DNA of 64,000 nucleotides. Source: Serpens sp964410065 (GTDB taxonomy: Bacteria; Pseudomonadota; Gammaproteobacteria; Pseudomonadales; Pseudomonadaceae). Shown here piece by piece: positions 49,913 through 59,617 of the stretch (position 1 is the stretch's first letter; the number at the start of each line of letters is the position of its first letter). The stretch spans positions 72,737 through 136,736 of the forward strand of contig CAYPFO010000001.1 of NCBI GenBank assembly GCA_964410065.1, in the 5' to 3' direction. Below the pieces are notes generated by a model. It had not been told where the DNA came from, made no database searches, and saw only the letters and a list, made by a program, of their open reading frames with translations. The translations under genes were made by a program, and so were the position numbers.

Positions 49913-52720
49913 TCAGGCCCTGGCGTGACTGACGCGGTCCACCAGATAGACCAGCGCGTGGTAGTCGATGCCGCTGTGGCTGGACAGACCGATCTCGCAG
50001 GTGCGACTGGTGCTGATGCCTTCCGCACAGACCTGCACCGCATCCTTGAGCGAACGCAATGCGTGGGCATTGAGTTCTGGCTCACTGAAGCCCTTGTCGC
50101 CAGCGAAGCCGCAGCAGTGGATGCCTTCCGGAATCACCACATTGGTGGCACAGCGCCGGGCAATGTCGATCAGCGTCTGCGCTTCGCCCAGGTGCTGGGT
50201 GCTGCAGGTAACGTGCACCGCCACTGGTGTGTCCTGCGGGGTAATCTCCAGACGGTCCAGCAGATGCTCGCGGATGAATTTCACCGGGTCGTAGATAGCC
50301 AGGCGGCTGTCGGCTAGATCCTGCACCAGGCGCAGGGTGCAGGGGCTGGTGTCGCAGTAGATCGGATCGAGGCCGCCACGGCTGGCCTTGGCCAGGGCGG
50401 CGAGCAACTCCTGTTTCTTGCGCTCGGCCTGTTCCGCGTAGCCCTTGGAGGCGAACGGCTGGCCGCAGCAGAGGTTATCCAGTTCGTCGGGGAAGACGAC
50501 TTGGTAGCCGGCCTTTTCCAGCAAAGCGCGGGTTTTTTCGATCAGCGGGGTTTGCTCGCTGTCACCGAACGCCGGGCCCATGGCGCGGGACACGCAGGCG
50601 GCCAGGTACACCACCCGTGGCCGTGCATCCTCGCTGGCAGGAGTGTAGGCGATGGGTTTGACCGCTTGGGGCAAGGCCGGCGTCCATTGTGGCAGGCGCT
50701 CGCCGGAAAGTTTGCGCAGGCTGGCCGAGGTTTTCGCCAATAGCGGCGCGCCGAGCAGCTTGCGGGCGCCATTGGCCGCTGCCAGGGTGAAGCGTGCGCC
50801 TTTCATAGCCGTGGCGAAGTGCTCGGCCAGCCAGGTGGCGGTGCCCTGGCGGCGGGCGTCGACGCCGCGCAGTTTGCGCACCAAATCACCGGTGTTGATG
50901 CCTACCGGGCAGCGCTGGGCGCACAGGCCGGTCGCCGCACAGGTATCGAGGCCCTGGTATTCGTAGGCGCGCTCAAGCTCAGTGGTATCGATGCCGGCGC
51001 GTTTCTTCGCCTGGATATCGCGCCAGATGACGATGCGCTGGCGTGGCGTCAGGGTCAGTCCGTTGGACGGGCACACCGGTTCGCAGAAACCGCATTCGAT
51101 ACATTTATCGACGATCTCGTCGGCGGCCGGTAGCGGCTTGAGGTTCTTCAGGTGGATGCGCGGATCTTCGGAAAGAATCACGTCCGGGTTGAGGATGCCG
51201 TTGGGGTCGAGCAGGCGCTTGATCCGCCACATGAGTTGATAGGCGTCGCTGCCCCATTCCAGCTCGACGAACGGCGCCATGTTGCGCCCAGTACCGTGTT
51301 CGGCTTTGAGCGCGCCGCCGTATTCCACGGCCACCAGCTGGGTGACGTCGTGCATGAAGGCTTCATAACGCGCCACTTGGGTCGGGTCGTCGAAGCCCTG
51401 GGTGAAGACGAAGTGCAGGTTGCCCTCCAAGGCGTGGCCAAAGAGGATGCCTTCGTCGTAATGGTGCTTTTCGAACAGCTGGATCAAGCGGTTGACGCCG
51501 TCGGCGAGTTTTTCCACCGGGAAGGTGACGTCTTCGATGATCGCCGTGGTGCCGATCTTGCGCACCGCGCCGACGGCCGGGAAGGTGTCCTTGCGGATGC
51601 GCCAGAGCTGGTTATAGACCAGCGGGTCTTCGCTGAAGTCGACCTTCTTCTCCACCGGAAAACCAACAATCGAGGCGTTGATGCTCGCCAGTTGCTCGTG
51701 CAGCAGCGTCTGGGTGGCGGCGCGGGACTCGATCAGCAGCGCGCAGGCCGTGGCGGACAGGTCTTTGACCCACTCCGGCAGGCCGGGCATGTTCTGCACC
51801 GAGCGCATGCTGCGCCGATCCAGCAGTTCCACGGCCGACACCGGCTGCTGCTTGAGCACCGGTACCGCGCGGCAGCAGGTCTCTACGTCGGGGAAGACGA
51901 TCAACGCGGTGGCCTTGTGCGGGTGCTCGGGCACGGTGTCGTAGGTGACCGCGCTGACGAATGCCAAGGTGCCTTCGGAGCCGACCATCAGGTGGGTGAG
52001 GATATCCAGCGGCTGGTCGAAATCCACCAGGGCGTTGAGGGAAAAGCCGGTAGTGTTTTTGAGCCGGTACTTGTGGCGAATCTTGTCGGCCAGCGCGGTG
52101 TTGGCGCGGGTTTCCCGACCCAGTTGGGCCAATTGCTCCAACAAATCGGCATGGCTGTGTTCGAAGGCGGCAACGCTGGCCGGGTCTTCGCTATCGACTA
52201 CCGTGCCGTCGGTCAGGACCAGGCGCAAGCCGGCCAGGGTCTTGTAGCTGTTTTGCGCGGTGCCGCAGCACATGCCGCTGGAGTTGTTGGCGACGATGCC
52301 GCCGATCTTGGCGGCGTTGATCGAGGCCGGGTCGGGGCCGATCTTGCGTCCCAGGGGGGCCAGCACGGCGTTGGCATTGGCGCCGATCACGCCCGGTTGC
52401 AAGCGGATCTGCGCGCCGCCGTTGCGCACCTCGCGGCCGTTCCAGTGATCACCCAGAACGATCAGCACCGAATCGGAGATCGCCTGGCCGGACAAACTGG
52501 TGCCGGCGGCGCGGAAGGTCACCGGCACCTGTTCGGCGTTGGCCCGCTTGAGCAGTTCGACCACTTCGTGTTCGGACTCGACGCGCACCACCAGCTTGGG
52601 AATCAGCCGGTAGAAACTGGCGTCGGTGCCGAAGGCCAGGGTGGCCAATGGATCGTCGAACAGCCGCTCGCGCGGAATCAACGCCTCGACTGCTTTAAGA
52701 AAGGCGTCGGGCAGACTCAT
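49913..52720 (-). CDS. dld: FAD and iron-sulfur D-lactate dehydrogenase-type oxidoreductase
   Basis: A 935-residue enzyme with an N-terminal FAD-binding domain (PVTFRAAGTSLSGQAISDSVLI), FAD-linked oxidase C-terminal domain, two 4Fe-4S motifs (CIECGFCEPVCP and CAATGLCAQRCP, near 540-610) and a C-terminal CCG region (NLCCGQPF, HCCGFAGDKGF). This architecture is that of the quinone-linked Dld-II of Pseudomonas, which oxidises D-lactate to pyruvate. Its start overlaps the lutC stop by four bases, so it is the last gene of the lactate operon. Confidence 0.9.
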   Translation of the reverse strand: MSLPDAFLKAVEALIPRERLFDDPLATLAFGTDASFYRLIPKLVVRVESEHEVVELLKRANAEQVPVTFRAAGTSLSGQAISDSVLIVLGDHWNGREVRNGGAQIRLQPGVIGANANAVLAPLGRKIGPDPASINAAKIGGIVANNSSGMCCGTAQNSYKTLAGLRLVLTDGTVVDSEDPASVAAFEHSHADLLEQLAQLGRETRANTALADKIRHKYRLKNTTGFSLNALVDFDQPLDILTHLMVGSEGTLAFVSAVTYDTVPEHPHKATALIVFPDVETCCRAVPVLKQQPVSAVELLDRRSMRSVQNMPGLPEWVKDLSATACALLIESRAATQTLLHEQLASINASIVGFPVEKKVDFSEDPLVYNQLWRIRKDTFPAVGAVRKIGTTAIIEDVTFPVEKLADGVNRLIQLFEKHHYDEGILFGHALEGNLHFVFTQGFDDPTQVARYEAFMHDVTQLVAVEYGGALKAEHGTGRNMAPFVELEWGSDAYQLMWRIKRLLDPNGILNPDVILSEDPRIHLKNLKPLPAADEIVDKCIECGFCEPVCPSNGLTLTPRQRIVIWRDIQAKKRAGIDTTELERAYEYQGLDTCAATGLCAQRCPVGINTGDLVRKLRGVDARRQGTATWLAEHFATAMKGARFTLAAANGARKLLGAPLLAKTSASLRKLSGERLPQWTPALPQAVKPIAYTPASEDARPRVVYLAACVSRAMGPAFGDSEQTPLIEKTRALLEKAGYQVVFPDELDNLCCGQPFASKGYAEQAERKKQELLAALAKASRGGLDPIYCDTSPCTLRLVQDLADSRLAIYDPVKFIREHLLDRLEITPQDTPVAVHVTCSTQHLGEAQTLIDIARRCATNVVIPEGIHCCGFAGDKGFSEPELNAHALRSLKDAVQVCAEGISTSRTCEIGLSSHSGIDYHALVYLVDRVSHARA

Positions 52721-53388
52721 GCATCCTCCAGGATCAGCACGATCAGGTCCCTCGGGCCGTGGGCGCCATAAGCCAGCACCTGCTCGATGTCAGCGGTCTT
52801 CGAGGGGCCGGAGACGAGCAGGGCATTGGTCGGCATGCCCTGTGCCCACTGTTGCTTCTGCTGCACCTCGTAGAAATTGTTATACACCTCGCTGGCCTTG
52901 AGGATCGCGAAGTGCACCGGCGGCACCAGGCTCATCAGGCGCGGTTCCTGCGGGGTCGGCCAGAGGATCAAGCTGCCGGTGGCGGCGATGGCACCCAGGG
53001 TTCCGGTCAGGCTGGCCGGCGTGTCGTTGAACAGCTCGGCTTTCCATTGCTCGATGGGACGGTCGTAGGCCTTCAATGTCGGCGCAGCGTCGCGGCCGGC
53101 GAAGTGTTCGGCAATTTGCGCGCCCCAAGGCGTGGTCGGCGCGATCAGCAGGCTGGGTAGCTGTTTGTCGGTCAGCAGTTTTTCCAGCAATGCGGGCCAG
53201 GCATCTGTTGTGGTCAGGTGGGTTTCGGTGTGCACCGCTTCCATCAACTGTCGCAAGCGCTCGGTGCGTTGCTCGGCCGGGTAGCTCCAGGGCTCGGTCA
53301 CCAGGGCTTCGTCGAAGTCATCGACTAGCGGCTGAGTGCCGGCCAGGCTGTTGCGCAGCTTGGCGAGAATGTTGGCTTTGGTAGACAT
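52717..53388 (-). CDS. lutC: L-lactate utilisation protein LutC (LldG)
   Basis: A 223-residue LUD-domain protein, third subunit of the LutABC (LldEFG) L-lactate oxidising complex. VTEPWSYPAEQRTERLRQLM, ATGSLILWPTPQEPRLMSLVPPVHFAIL and LVSGPSKTADIEQVLAYGAHGPRDLIVLIL are conserved. It overlaps its neighbours on both sides (1 bp with lutB, 4 bp with dld). Confidence 0.92.
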   Translation of the reverse strand: MSTKANILAKLRNSLAGTQPLVDDFDEALVTEPWSYPAEQRTERLRQLMEAVHTETHLTTTDAWPALLEKLLTDKQLPSLLIAPTTPWGAQIAEHFAGRDAAPTLKAYDRPIEQWKAELFNDTPASLTGTLGAIAATGSLILWPTPQEPRLMSLVPPVHFAILKASEVYNNFYEVQQKQQWAQGMPTNALLVSGPSKTADIEQVLAYGAHGPRDLIVLILEDA

Positions 53389-54827
53389 TATTTGGCCTCC
53401 AGATGCTGTTTCGCCAGTTCATGCAGCGAACGGGCCGCCGGTTTCGGCGCGCTGTGGTTCTGTGCCCAAGGGCCGATGTTCGGGGTCAGGCCACGCAAGC
53501 GGGTGGCGAAGAAGCCGAACACGCGATAGAGCAGCGGTGAGGTGTTGAGCAGTTGCCAGCTTTTCCACAGCAGCCGTTCCTGGGCCGAGTACTTGCTGCC
53601 CTGGCCACGCAACAGCTGATGGGCTGCGTCAGGCTTTTTCACGTTCTCTTCGCGCAGACGGCGCAACAACGACGGAATCGGAATCTTCACCGGACAGACT
53701 TCGCCACAGGCGCCGCACAGCGACGAGGCGGACGGGTGATCCGGGGTGTTTTCCAGGCCCAGCAGGTGCGGCGAGATGATCTTGCCGATCGGCCCCGGAT
53801 ACACGGTGCCGTAAGCCTGGCCGCCGATGCGCGTATACACCGGGCAGTGGTTCATGCAGGCGCCGCAGCGGATGCAATTCAGTGTCTGGCGTAATTCGCT
53901 GTCGGCGAAGGCCTGGCTGCGGCCGTTGTCGAGCAGGATCAGGTGGACTTCCTGCGGGCCGTCCAGCTCGTCGGCCTGGCGCGGTCCGGAGATCATGTTG
54001 ACGTAAGTAGTGATGCCCTGGCCCAGTGCCGAACGGGTCAATAGCGAGAGCAGCGGGACCACGTCGCGCAGGTTTTCCACCACCTTCTCAATGCCGGTGA
54101 CGGCGATGTGCACAGGCGGCACACCGGTGGACATGCGGCCGTTGCCTTCGTTTTCCACCAGCAGCAGTGTGCCGGTTTCCGCCACGGCGAAGTTGACCCC
54201 GGAAACACCAATGTCGGCCTCGAAGAACTTCTGGCGCAGGATCTTGCGCCCGGTCTGGATCAGCGCATCGACGTCCTCGGTGTACTCGATGCCGAGCTTG
54301 TCGCGAAACAGCGAGCCGACCTGGCGGGCGTTCTTGTGGATCGCCGGCATGATGATGTGGGTGGGCTTTTCATGGTCGAGCTGGATGATGTACTCGCCCA
54401 TGTCCGACTCCAGCGCCTCGATGCCGTGGCCTTCGAGGAAATGGTTCATCTCCATTTCCTCGCTGACCATCGACTTGCCCTTGATCACCTGTTTGGCCTG
54501 ATGGGCCTGGGCGATCTCCAGGAAAATGGCGTTGGCCTCGTCGGTGGTCTCGGCCCAGTGCACCGTGACACCGTTGCGGGTCAGGTTGGCTTCGAGAGTT
54601 TCCAGCAGGTCGGGCAGTTGCGACAGGGCGCGGGCGCGCACGTGGTTGCCCAGCTCGCGCAAATGTTCGCGTTCGTACTCGTCGGGCATCGAGGCCAGGC
54701 GCTTGACCATCAGCGAGTCCATGGCGGTGCGCATGTTCTTACGCAACTGCACGTCGCCAAGGGAGTGGTGGGCGTTGTGCTTCAGCTCGCGGCTGGAAAG
54801 GTCGACGACGGGGATCTGCTGGCTCAT
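53388..54827 (-). CDS. lutB: L-lactate utilisation iron-sulfur protein LutB (LldF)
   Basis: A 479-residue protein with an N-terminal LUD domain and a C-terminal ferredoxin-like part with CIRCGACMNHCPVY (near 315) and CGACGEVCPVKIPI (near 365). It passes electrons from L-lactate oxidation. Start overlaps the lutA stop by four bases, consistent with a stoichiometric complex. Confidence 0.93.
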   Translation of the reverse strand: MSQQIPVVDLSSRELKHNAHHSLGDVQLRKNMRTAMDSLMVKRLASMPDEYEREHLRELGNHVRARALSQLPDLLETLEANLTRNGVTVHWAETTDEANAIFLEIAQAHQAKQVIKGKSMVSEEMEMNHFLEGHGIEALESDMGEYIIQLDHEKPTHIIMPAIHKNARQVGSLFRDKLGIEYTEDVDALIQTGRKILRQKFFEADIGVSGVNFAVAETGTLLLVENEGNGRMSTGVPPVHIAVTGIEKVVENLRDVVPLLSLLTRSALGQGITTYVNMISGPRQADELDGPQEVHLILLDNGRSQAFADSELRQTLNCIRCGACMNHCPVYTRIGGQAYGTVYPGPIGKIISPHLLGLENTPDHPSASSLCGACGEVCPVKIPIPSLLRRLREENVKKPDAAHQLLRGQGSKYSAQERLLWKSWQLLNTSPLLYRVFGFFATRLRGLTPNIGPWAQNHSAPKPAARSLHELAKQHLEAK

Positions 54828-55648
54828 GCCTTACCTCCGGTGCGCTGCCACAGGAAGCTGGCCAGGTGTTGGCCGCGCAGCGAGGCGTTTTGCTTTTCCA
54901 GGGCGCCGTTGATGTTCATCAGACAGCCGCAGTCGGCGGTCAGTACCTGGTCGGCGCCGGATTCCTTCAGCGAACGGGTCTTGTCGGCCACCATGGCGCC
55001 GGAGATGTCCGGCATGCGCACGCTGAAGGTGCCACCAAAGCCGCAGCATTCGCTTTCGTGGTCATGCTCGACGCGTTCGACGTTATTCAGCTGGGCGAGC
55101 AGGGCACGGCCGTGCAAGTGGGTGTTCATTTCGCGGCGTGCCGTGCACGAGGTGTGCAGGGCGATCTTGACCGGTGCACCCTGATCCTGGAAATCGACCT
55201 TGCACACATGCAGGAGGAATTCGGCCAGCTCGAAGGTGCGCTCGGCGAGCGCCTGGGCCTGTTTCAGCAGCTCGGGCTCGTCTTTGAACAGCAGCGCGTA
55301 GTGCTCACGGAACATGCCGGCGCAGGAGCCGGACGGCACGATCACCGGCCAGTCGTTGGCGAACAGTTTGAGCTGGGCGCGCGCCACTTCACGGGCTTCG
55401 TCGGTGTAGCCGCTGGTGTAGGCCGGCTGGCCGCAGCAGCTCTGGCCCTGGGGGTAGTGCACCTTGATGCCTTCGCGTTCTAGCAGGTGAATGGCGTCGA
55501 GGCCGGCCTCAGGGAAGAACAGGTCAACCACACAGGTGCCGAACAGGTAAACCTCGGCAGGCTTGTTGGCTGGATATTCACGAGGAGTGGGCAGCGGCGG
55601 CGCCACCCGAGTGGCGTTGGGGGCTGCGTTGTAGAAGAGTTCGCTCAT
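54824..55648 (-). CDS. lutA: L-lactate utilisation protein LutA (LldE)
   Basis: A 274-residue protein with two CCG domains (QSCCGQPAYTSGY near 75 and SECCGFGGTFSVRMP near 220) as in glycolate oxidase subunit F and heterodisulfide reductase B. First subunit of LutABC. N-terminal 25 residues are longer than in Bacillus LutA. The lactate permease gene lies 96 bp upstream. Confidence 0.93.
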   Translation of the reverse strand: MSELFYNAAPNATRVAPPLPTPREYPANKPAEVYLFGTCVVDLFFPEAGLDAIHLLEREGIKVHYPQGQSCCGQPAYTSGYTDEAREVARAQLKLFANDWPVIVPSGSCAGMFREHYALLFKDEPELLKQAQALAERTFELAEFLLHVCKVDFQDQGAPVKIALHTSCTARREMNTHLHGRALLAQLNNVERVEHDHESECCGFGGTFSVRMPDISGAMVADKTRSLKESGADQVLTADCGCLMNINGALEKQNASLRGQHLASFLWQRTGGKA

Positions 55649-55744
55649 CGGCTAAGTCTCCGGGTGGGCCCGGTTAATCCGCAAACTGCGGGATTGAAAA
55701 GCGGTCGTGCCCCGCGAGGGCGGAGCACGATGTTCAGGGGGATG

Positions 55745-57439
55745 TTACTGGCCGACCAGTGGGTCGGTAATCCCCAAGCCATAAATGGCAAACAGGGTGA
55801 GTACGCCGGCCGTCAGCACGTAATACAAGGTGGGCCAGACGGTCTTGCGCAGGGTTGTACCCTCGCGGCCCAGCAGTCCGACCGTCGCCGACGCCGCCAC
55901 AACGTTGTGGATCGCCACCATGTTGCCGGCGGCCGCACCGACCGCCTGCGCGGCGACAATCATCGCACCGGAGATCCCCAGGCTCTGCGCCACACCATAC
56001 TGAAACTGGCTGAGCATCATGTTACTGACGGTGTTCGAACCGGCAACAAAGGCACCCAGTGCACCGACGCTGGGCGCCAGCAGCGGATAGACCGCGCCGA
56101 CGCTGTCGGCGACGAAACGGGCCATGGCGATCGGCATGCTCACCAGATCCGCGCCGTTGATGCCGGAGTTGATCAGGATGCGCACCATCGGCACGGTGAA
56201 CAGCAGGACGAAACCGGCGCCCAGCAGGACTTTGCTCGACTCGCCGATGGCTGACGCCAGCGCGCGGGCTTTCATGCCGTGCAGGAAGAAGGTCGCAATG
56301 ACCACGAGCACCAGAATGCCACCGGGCAGGTACAGCGGCTGGAAGTCGGCATTCATACCTGTTTCACCGAGGATGTTCGGGAATACCAGGACGATCGACT
56401 TCATGAACGCACCCACCTCCGGCACGGTGCGACTGACGACCAGCAGCACACCGACCAGCACGTAGGGCAGCCAGGCGCGGAACGTGCTCATGGGCTTGGA
56501 GGTGAGCTGGTCCAGCTTCATTTCAATGCTGCCCAGCCACTCGCTCGGCCAGTCTTTGGCGTCGGCGAAATCCCAGGTGTTCTTCGGCACCAGAAAGCCG
56601 AAGTGGGCGGCGGTGGTGACGATGGCCAGGCCAATCAGTCCGCCCATCAGCGAGGGGAATTCCGGGCCGAGTAAAATGCCGGTCGCGGCATAGGGCAGGG
56701 TGAAGGCCAGGCCGGCGAAGATCGCGAACGGCAGCACTTCGAAGCCGGCTTTCCAGCTTTTCTCCCGGCCAAAGAAACGCGTCAACATCAGCACCATGAG
56801 CAGGGGCATGATGGTGCCGGTGATGGCGTGGAGGATCGCCACTTCGCTGGTGATCAGGCGCAGAAAGGCCTCCCAGCTCGAACCCTGTGCCAGCAGTTGT
56901 TCGCCGAGGGTGGCGGTGTCCAACCCGCCATTGATGCCGATGATGATCGGCGTGCCCACCGCGCCGAAGGATACGGGCGTCGATTGCACCATCATGCCGA
57001 GCATGACCGCGGCCAGGGCCGGGAAGCCAATGGCGACCAGCAGCGGGGCGGCGATGGCGGCGGGCGTGCCGAAGCCGGAGGCGCCTTCGATGAAGCAGCC
57101 GAACAGCCAGGCGATGATGATTGCCTGGATGCGGCGGTCAGGACTGATGGTGGTGAAGCCCGCGCGGATTGCGGTGATGCCGCCGGAATGCTTGAGGGTA
57201 TTCAGCAGCAGGATCGCACCGAAGATGATCCACAGCACCCCGGCGGTGATCACCAGCCCTTGCAGGGTGGAGGCCAGGACGCGATTGAAGCTCATGTCCC
57301 AGACGAACAGCGCGATACCGGCGGTGAGCAGGAAGACCAGCGGCATGGCGCGCCGGGCGGGCCAGCGCAGGCCGATCAGCAAGATCGCCGCCAGCAGGAT
57401 GGGCGAGAAGGCGTACAGAGCAAGTAGTCCGTTCGACAT
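55745..57439 (-). CDS. lldP: L-lactate permease
   Basis: A 564-residue inner-membrane lactate:proton symporter of the LctP family with about 12-14 hydrophobic segments. GCFIEGASGFGTPAAIAAPLLVAIGFP (near 113-139) and the C-terminal VGAAAGNMVAIHNVVAASATVGLLGREG are family signatures. AAGGAG eight bases before ATG 57439 fixes the start. First gene of the lactate operon, preceded by an inverted-repeat operator. Confidence 0.95.
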   Translation of the reverse strand: MSNGLLALYAFSPILLAAILLIGLRWPARRAMPLVFLLTAGIALFVWDMSFNRVLASTLQGLVITAGVLWIIFGAILLLNTLKHSGGITAIRAGFTTISPDRRIQAIIIAWLFGCFIEGASGFGTPAAIAAPLLVAIGFPALAAVMLGMMVQSTPVSFGAVGTPIIIGINGGLDTATLGEQLLAQGSSWEAFLRLITSEVAILHAITGTIMPLLMVLMLTRFFGREKSWKAGFEVLPFAIFAGLAFTLPYAATGILLGPEFPSLMGGLIGLAIVTTAAHFGFLVPKNTWDFADAKDWPSEWLGSIEMKLDQLTSKPMSTFRAWLPYVLVGVLLVVSRTVPEVGAFMKSIVLVFPNILGETGMNADFQPLYLPGGILVLVVIATFFLHGMKARALASAIGESSKVLLGAGFVLLFTVPMVRILINSGINGADLVSMPIAMARFVADSVGAVYPLLAPSVGALGAFVAGSNTVSNMMLSQFQYGVAQSLGISGAMIVAAQAVGAAAGNMVAIHNVVAASATVGLLGREGTTLRKTVWPTLYYVLTAGVLTLFAIYGLGITDPLVGQ

Positions 57440-57531
57440 GATCAGGCTCCTTCCGTGAGACGCAGGCCGAAGGCCTCAGGCGTGGCAGCGGTGTTCTGAG
57501 ACATATGAAGTGTCCTCATTTTGTTTTTGTA

Positions 57532-57548
57532 AACTGGTAATACCAATT
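57532..57548 (-). promoter_or_regulatory. Probable LldR operator
   Basis: AACTGGTA-A-TACCAATT is a 17-bp palindrome with one mismatch, of the TGGT-N3-ACCA kind bound by FadR-subfamily GntR regulators such as LldR and PdhR. It sits in the lldP-lldR divergent region, 93 bp before lldP. Confidence 0.75.
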
Positions 57549-57700
57549 TCCCGAAATGAACGGCCAGCCTACGCATTGCTGGTTTTACACGTCAATCCTG
57601 ACTATGTAGACATAGGTAGTATGGGCAGACCTTGCGAGGCGAGGTTGCTGTCGTTAGGCTGCATCCGTTACAAAGAGGTCAGGCCAATCGAGGTGGTAGC

Positions 57701-58465
57701 GTGGAGATAGGTAGGGTGCGCCAACGCCGGCTGGCGGACGACATCGTGGCGCAGCTGGAGGCCATGATTCTGGAGGGTACATTCAAGGTCGGAGCGCGTC
57801 TGCCTGCCGAACGGGCGATGGCTGAGCAGTTCGGCGTTTCACGGCCCTCGCTGCGCGAGGCGATCCAGAAACTGGTGGCCAAGGGGTTGCTGACCAGCCG
57901 ACATGGGGGAGGGCACTATGTGGCGGAAACCTTGGGCAGCACCTTCAGCGATCCCTTGTTGCAACTGCTGGAGAACAACCAGAATGCGCAGCACGATCTG
58001 TTGGAGTTTCGCCATGCCCTTGAAGGTAGCTGCGCCTACTACGCTGCATTGCGAGCGACCGAAGTCGACCGTCAGCGGTTGACGGAAGCCTTTGAAGTCC
58101 TGCAAGCCTGCTATGCCCGCAACTCCGCCAGTCGTGCCGAAGAGGGCGCGGCCGATGCGGAGTTCCATCTGGCAATCGCCGAGGCCAGCCATAATGCGGT
58201 GCTGCTACACACCATTCGTGGGTTATTCGATCTGCTTAAGCGCAACGTAGTGACCAATATCGGTGGCATGTACGCTGTGCGTCGCGAAACCCGTGACATG
58301 CTGATGCAGCAGCATCGGGAGTTGTACGAGGCGGTGATCCAGCAGCGTGCAACCGATGCCCGGGACATCGTGCATCGGCATATCAATTATGTGCAGGAGG
58401 TTCTGGAGGCAGGGCAGCAGGAAGAACAACGCGAGGCGCGGGCACGCCGGCGCGCCCGTGCGTAG
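57701..58465 (+). CDS. lldR: FadR-subfamily GntR regulator of lactate genes
   Basis: A 254-residue repressor: winged helix at 8-75 (LADDIVAQLEAMILEGTFKVGARLPAERAMAEQFGVSRPSLREAIQKLVAKGLL) and an FCD ligand-binding domain (about 95-235) with the metal-binding histidines expected of this class. Lactate should relieve repression of lldP-lutABC-dld. I chose GTG 57701, preceded by GAGGTGG, since the product then begins just before the DNA-binding domain; the frame from 57632 adds 23 residues without support. Confidence 0.88.
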   Translation: MEIGRVRQRRLADDIVAQLEAMILEGTFKVGARLPAERAMAEQFGVSRPSLREAIQKLVAKGLLTSRHGGGHYVAETLGSTFSDPLLQLLENNQNAQHDLLEFRHALEGSCAYYAALRATEVDRQRLTEAFEVLQACYARNSASRAEEGAADAEFHLAIAEASHNAVLLHTIRGLFDLLKRNVVTNIGGMYAVRRETRDMLMQQHRELYEAVIQQRATDARDIVHRHINYVQEVLEAGQQEEQREARARRRARA

Positions 58466-58523
58466 TGGTATAGCGGTTCGGTCGCCTCAACGATAAGGCA
58501 AGACGCCCGCCGGGCTGAAGCGC

Positions 58524-59006
58524 TTAGTCGCCCTTGCCCTTGGTGCGCATGGCGCGTTGCACCTCGCGATCAGCGTCGCGTTCTTTCTCGGTGTGACGCT
58601 TGTCGAAATCCTTCTTGCCCTTGGCCAAGGCAATTTCGCATTTGACCAAGTGGCTTTTCCAGTACAGCGACAGGGCCACGCAGGTGTAGCCCTTTTGCTG
58701 CACCGAGCTGAACAGCTTGTCCAGCTCGCGCGCATTCAGCAGCAGCTTGCGGGTCCGTGTCGGGTCGGCAATCACGTGGGTGCTGGCGGTCTTGAGCGGG
58801 CTGATATGGCAACCCATCAGCCAGGCTTCGCCATCCTTGAGCAGGACATAGCTATCCACCAGCTGGGCCTTGCCCGCGCGCAGACTTTTGACTTCCCAAC
58901 CGGCCAGGGCCAGGCCGGCCTCGAACTTGTGCTCGATAAAATAATCATGCAGCGCCTTTTTATTAAGTGCGATGCTGCCCTGCGATTGTTTCTTTTGTTT
59001 AGCCAT
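58524..59006 (-). CDS. smpB: SsrA-binding protein SmpB
   Basis: A 160-residue protein that carries tmRNA to stalled ribosomes. NKKALHDYFIEHKFEAGLALAGWEVKSLRAGKAQLVDSYV and the basic C-terminal tail KGKKDFDKRHTEKERDADREVQRAMRTKGKGD are characteristic. Its RNA partner is at 48304 in this window. It is divergent from ratA, the usual arrangement in gammaproteobacteria. Confidence 0.97.
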   Translation of the reverse strand: MAKQKKQSQGSIALNKKALHDYFIEHKFEAGLALAGWEVKSLRAGKAQLVDSYVLLKDGEAWLMGCHISPLKTASTHVIADPTRTRKLLLNARELDKLFSSVQQKGYTCVALSLYWKSHLVKCEIALAKGKKDFDKRHTEKERDADREVQRAMRTKGKGD

Positions 59007-59182
59007 AGGGCGCGCATTATAGGGAGTCGCAATGCTGCTGGCGACTGTCCTCGTATGTCAAAACTTGAGAGACAGCGACTAATCTCCGACAATGCGCGCA
59101 GTTTTAGTCATCCCCTGGCCAGCGGCCACGACGTATTGCCGTTTTCGGTGCTGCGCCGCCGAATCGAGGAATTTAAGTCCGC

Positions 59183-59617
59183 ATGACGACGCATATCCAA
59201 CGCTCCGCGCTGTTGCCGTATCCGGCGCGGGCGCTTTACGACCTGGTCAATGATGTGGCGCGTTATCCGGAGTTCCTGCCCTGGTGTTCGGCCACCGAAA
59301 TCCTGACCAGTGATGAACACCAGATGCGCGCCAGCATGACCCTGGCCAAAGCAGGTATGAGTCAGCGCTTCGTGACCCGTAACAGTCTGCAGGCGGGCGA
59401 ATCGATCATCATGGACCTTGAGGATGGCCCGTTCAGTCAGCTGCACGGGGTCTGGCATTTCAAGGCTCTGACTGAGAAAGCCTGCAAGATCAGCCTGGAC
59501 CTGACGTTCGATTACGACGGTCCATTGATGAAGGCGACCTTGGGGCCGTTATTCAATCAGGCGGCCAACACCTTGGTGGACGCCTTTTGTCAGCGAGCCA
59601 AGCAACTGTATGGATAA
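59183..59617 (+). CDS. ratA: RatA-family START-domain protein
   Basis: A 144-residue member of the polyketide cyclase/START family (IQRSALLPYPARALYDLVNDVARYPEFLPWCSATEIL). E. coli RatA was described as an inhibitor of 70S ribosome association, while mitochondrial relatives (COQ10) bind ubiquinone, so the true role is open. It overlaps rnfH by eight bases. Confidence 0.92.
   Translation: MTTHIQRSALLPYPARALYDLVNDVARYPEFLPWCSATEILTSDEHQMRASMTLAKAGMSQRFVTRNSLQAGESIIMDLEDGPFSQLHGVWHFKALTEKACKISLDLTFDYDGPLMKATLGPLFNQAANTLVDAFCQRAKQLYG

Noticed and set aside
51152..52771. 539-codon plus-strand frame opposite dld
   Set aside because: Antisense shadow of the D-lactate dehydrogenase gene, without ribosome site or family match.
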